From: Pantoea sp.
GTDB taxonomy: Bacteria; Pseudomonadota; Gammaproteobacteria; Enterobacterales; Enterobacteriaceae
Direction of reading: 5' to 3'
Length of the DNA: 64,000 bases
Assembly: GCF_028283705.1 (NCBI RefSeq)
Contig: NZ_JAPWKD010000011.1
Coordinates: 682,001-746,000, forward strand
Within the stretch, counting starts at the first letter, position 1. Each line of letters starts with the position of its first letter. The notes under the pieces were generated by a model. It ran no database searches. It was given only the letters and a program-made list of their open reading frames with translations, and was not told the origin of the DNA. The translations under genes were made by a program, and so were the position numbers. Positions 62,035-64,000 of this stretch are shown in pieces.

Positions 62035-64000
62035 ATGATCAGTACCGAACTCAAATCCCAGATTCAGGGCGCTTATTCGCGTTTCCTCGAAGCCAAGAGC
62101 CTCAAGCCTCGCTACGGCCAGCGTTTGATGATCGCCGAGGTGGCCAAGGTGCTGGGGGATATCGACACCGACGAGGAAGGCCGCCGTACGGGCGACCCGG
62201 CAGTGGTGGCGGTGGAGGCCGGGACGGGTACCGGCAAGACCGTTGCGTATGCGATTGCGGCGATCCCCACGGCCAAGGCGGCGGGCAAGCGTCTGGTGAT
62301 TGCCACCGCGACCGTCGCGCTGCAGGAGCAGATCGTCCACAAGGACCTTCCCGACCTCATGCGCAACAGCGGCCTGAGTTTCACCTTCTCGCTGGCCAAG
62401 GGGCGCGGGCGCTACATGTGCCTTTCCAAGCTCGACGTGCTGCTGCAAGAAGGCAACGCGCAGAGCGCCACCGCGCAGCTTTTCGAAGAAGAAGGCTTCA
62501 AGATCGAGGTCGATGAGGCCAGTCAGAAGCTGTTCACCTCCATGATCGAAAAGCTCGCCGGCAACAAATGGGATGGCGACCGCGACAGCTGGCCCCAGGA
62601 GCTGGCCGATCAGGACTGGGCGCGACTGACCACCGATCACAGCCAGTGCACCAACCGCCATTGCCCGAACTTTCAGCAGTGCGCCTTCTATAAAGCGCGC
62701 GAAGGCATGGGAAAAGTCGACGTCATCGTGACGAACCACGACATGGTCCTGGCCGACCTGGCATTGGGTGGCGGTGCGGTGCTGCCGGATCCGCGCGACA
62801 CCCTGTATGTGTTCGACGAAGGCCACCACCTGCCCGATAAGGCCATCGGCCACTTCGCCCATTTCAGCCGCCTGCGTTCCACCGCTGACTGGCTGGAACA
62901 GACCGCCAAGAACCTCACCAAATTGCTCGCCCAGCACCCGCTGCCGGGCGACCTGGGCAAGCTGATCGAGCAGGTGCCGGAGCTGGCCCGCGAGATCAAG
63001 ACGCATCAACAGTTCATGTTCACCGCTTGCGAGCAGCTGGCCGATTTCAAGGCCGGGGAAGACATGGAAGGCCGCGAGCGCCCTCGTCATCGTTTTATTG
63101 GCGGCGTGGTGCCTGAGCACATGCGCGAGATGGGCATTGAGCTGAAAAAGGGGTTCGCCCGCCTCGACGACCTGTTCACCCGCCTGACCGAGCTGCTCAA
63201 GGAAGGCATGGATGGCGAGGTCAACATTGGCATCGCCAGCCATCAGGCTGAAGAATGGTACCCGCTGTTCGGCAGCCTGCTGGCCCGTGCCCACGGCAAC
63301 TGGGAGTTGTGGACCGCCTTCACCGCCGAAGACCCGGAAAACAGCCCGCCGATGGCGCGTTGGTTGACCCTGGCCGACAGCGGCTCGCTGTTCGACATCG
63401 AGGTCAACGCCAGCCCCATCCTCGCCGCCGAAATGCTGCGTCGCAACCTGTGGAACGTGGCTTATGGCGCGCTGGTGACCTCGGCCACGCTGACCGCGCT
63501 GGGCAAATTCGACCGCTTCCGCATGCGCGCCGGCCTGCCCAGAGATGCGGTCACGGCCGTGGTGCCAAGCCCGTTTCATCATGCTGACGCTGGTGTGCTG
63601 CGAGTGCCGGACCTCAAGGCAGACCCGCGCAACGCCGCCGAACATACGGCAGCGATCATTCGTGAGCTGCCGGATCTGGTGGAGGGCTCCAAGGGCACGC
63701 TGGTGCTGTTTTCCTCGCGCAAACAGATGCAGGAAGTCTTTGATGGCCTTGAGCGCGACTGGCGCAAGCGTGTGTTCATTCAGGGCAACCTGTCCAAGCA
63801 GGAAACCCTCAACAAGCACAAGGCGCGGGTCGATGGCGGCGATGAGAGCGTGCTGTTCGGCCTGGCCAGTTTCGCCGAGGGTGTCGACCTGCCGGGCGCA
63901 TACTGCGAGCACGTGGTGATCGCCAAGATCCCCTTCGCTGTGCCCGACGACCCGGTAGAGGCTGCGCTGGCCGAATGGATCGAGGCGCGGGGCGGCAACC
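62035..64000 (+). CDS. dinG: ATP-dependent DNA helicase DinG (runs off window)
   Basis: Superfamily 2 iron-sulfur helicase, at least 655 residues visible. Walker A VEAGTGTGKTVAYA; helicase motif Ia IATATVALQEQIV; a 4Fe-4S cysteine cluster between motifs (GRGRYMCLS, DHSQCTNRHCPNFQQCAFY); DEAH-like box YVFDEGHHLPDKA; motif III-type VTSATLTALGKF; and the C-terminal helicase motifs LVLFSSRKQMQEVFDGL and FAEGVDLPGAYCEHVVIAKIPFAVPDDPV. Start ATG 62035. No stop before the window ends. A 638-codon antisense frame lies opposite and is not a gene. Confidence 0.93.
   Translation, partial: MISTELKSQIQGAYSRFLEAKSLKPRYGQRLMIAEVAKVLGDIDTDEEGRRTGDPAVVAVEAGTGTGKTVAYAIAAIPTAKAAGKRLVIATATVALQEQIVHKDLPDLMRNSGLSFTFSLAKGRGRYMCLSKLDVLLQEGNAQSATAQLFEEEGFKIEVDEASQKLFTSMIEKLAGNKWDGDRDSWPQELADQDWARLTTDHSQCTNRHCPNFQQCAFYKAREGMGKVDVIVTNHDMVLADLALGGGAVLPDPRDTLYVFDEGHHLPDKAIGHFAHFSRLRSTADWLEQTAKNLTKLLAQHPLPGDLGKLIEQVPELAREIKTHQQFMFTACEQLADFKAGEDMEGRERPRHRFIGGVVPEHMREMGIELKKGFARLDDLFTRLTELLKEGMDGEVNIGIASHQAEEWYPLFGSLLARAHGNWELWTAFTAEDPENSPPMARWLTLADSGSLFDIEVNASPILAAEMLRRNLWNVAYGALVTSATLTALGKFDRFRMRAGLPRDAVTAVVPSPFHHADAGVLRVPDLKADPRNAAEHTAAIIRELPDLVEGSKGTLVLFSSRKQMQEVFDGLERDWRKRVFIQGNLSKQETLNKHKARVDGGDESVLFGLASFAEGVDLPGAYCEHVVIAKIPFAVPDDPVEAALAEWIEARGGN

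Noticed and set aside
61996-63912. A 638-codon open frame on the minus strand
   Set aside because: It is the antisense shadow of dinG, whose helicase motifs on the plus strand are complete. The shadow has no family features.

Overview
The window does not read as one genome. Gene content, codon and base composition and broken genes at the seams divide it into three blocks. Positions 1 to about 25,130 look like an enterobacterium, probably Erwiniaceae (Pantoea/Erwinia-like). About 25,130 to 55,310 is very GC-rich and looks like an Alcaligenaceae beta-proteobacterium (Bordetella/Achromobacter-like). About 55,310 to 64,000 looks like a fluorescent-group Pseudomonas: quiP start, YchJ, OmpA, dinG, and Pseudomonas-type palindromic repeats. 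Both seams cut genes in the middle and show no integrase, transposase, tRNA or duplicated end. I read them as assembly or concatenation joins. Taxon names are my inference from protein resemblance; no search was run.

Block 1 (1-25,130). A short-chain dehydrogenase/AraC pair is followed by an uncharacterised carbon-source locus: M20 peptidase, amidotransferase-like protein, phosphotriesterase-family protein, ribose-type ABC importer, LacI repressor, PfkB kinase, BtpA and TenA-like proteins. Two perfect 14-bp LacI-type operators lie in front of its ABC operon. Next come phenolic acid decarboxylase with a LysR regulator, a GNAT acetyltransferase and a second LysR. An AT-rich island (14,516-17,736) follows. 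It encodes an unrecognised 444-residue protein and two relatives carrying three copies of an undescribed domain of about 130 residues; one of these genes is frameshifted. After a FUSC-family exporter the block ends with a TonB receptor and three metal or oxyanion binding proteins, around a divergent promoter with two ModE-like boxes. This suggests molybdate or tungstate acquisition.

Block 2 (25,130-55,310). A pyrimidine-catabolic rutABCD locus sits with mmsA and rutR, a BMP-type nucleobase/nucleoside ABC importer, and a divergent 2-oxoglutarate oxygenase/VOC pair. RutR-type palindromes stand at both promoters. A second large set (36.4-50.4 kb) has a dipeptide-type ABC importer, flavin reductase, cyclic amidohydrolase, Rieske oxygenase, cupin, FAD monooxygenase, thiamine-diphosphate decarboxylase, Bug binding protein and MarR regulator: an unassigned aromatic or N-heterocycle catabolic cluster. 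A tRNA-Pro, a DinB protein, an ECF sigma/anti-sigma operon and a few small genes follow. Several genes here carry single-base frame lesions (permease twice, rutB, amidohydrolase, flavin reductase), and mmsA is internally deleted.

Block 3 (55,310-64,000). The start of quiP is fused in frame by the seam to a NodT-type efflux protein. Then come a His-rich SEC-C protein, a LEA14-like lipoprotein, YchJ, a DUF6231-like protein, an OmpA-family lipoprotein, a DUF1145 protein, a collagen-like protein, a CopD-like membrane protein and dinG running off the end. Three long hairpin repeats punctuate it.
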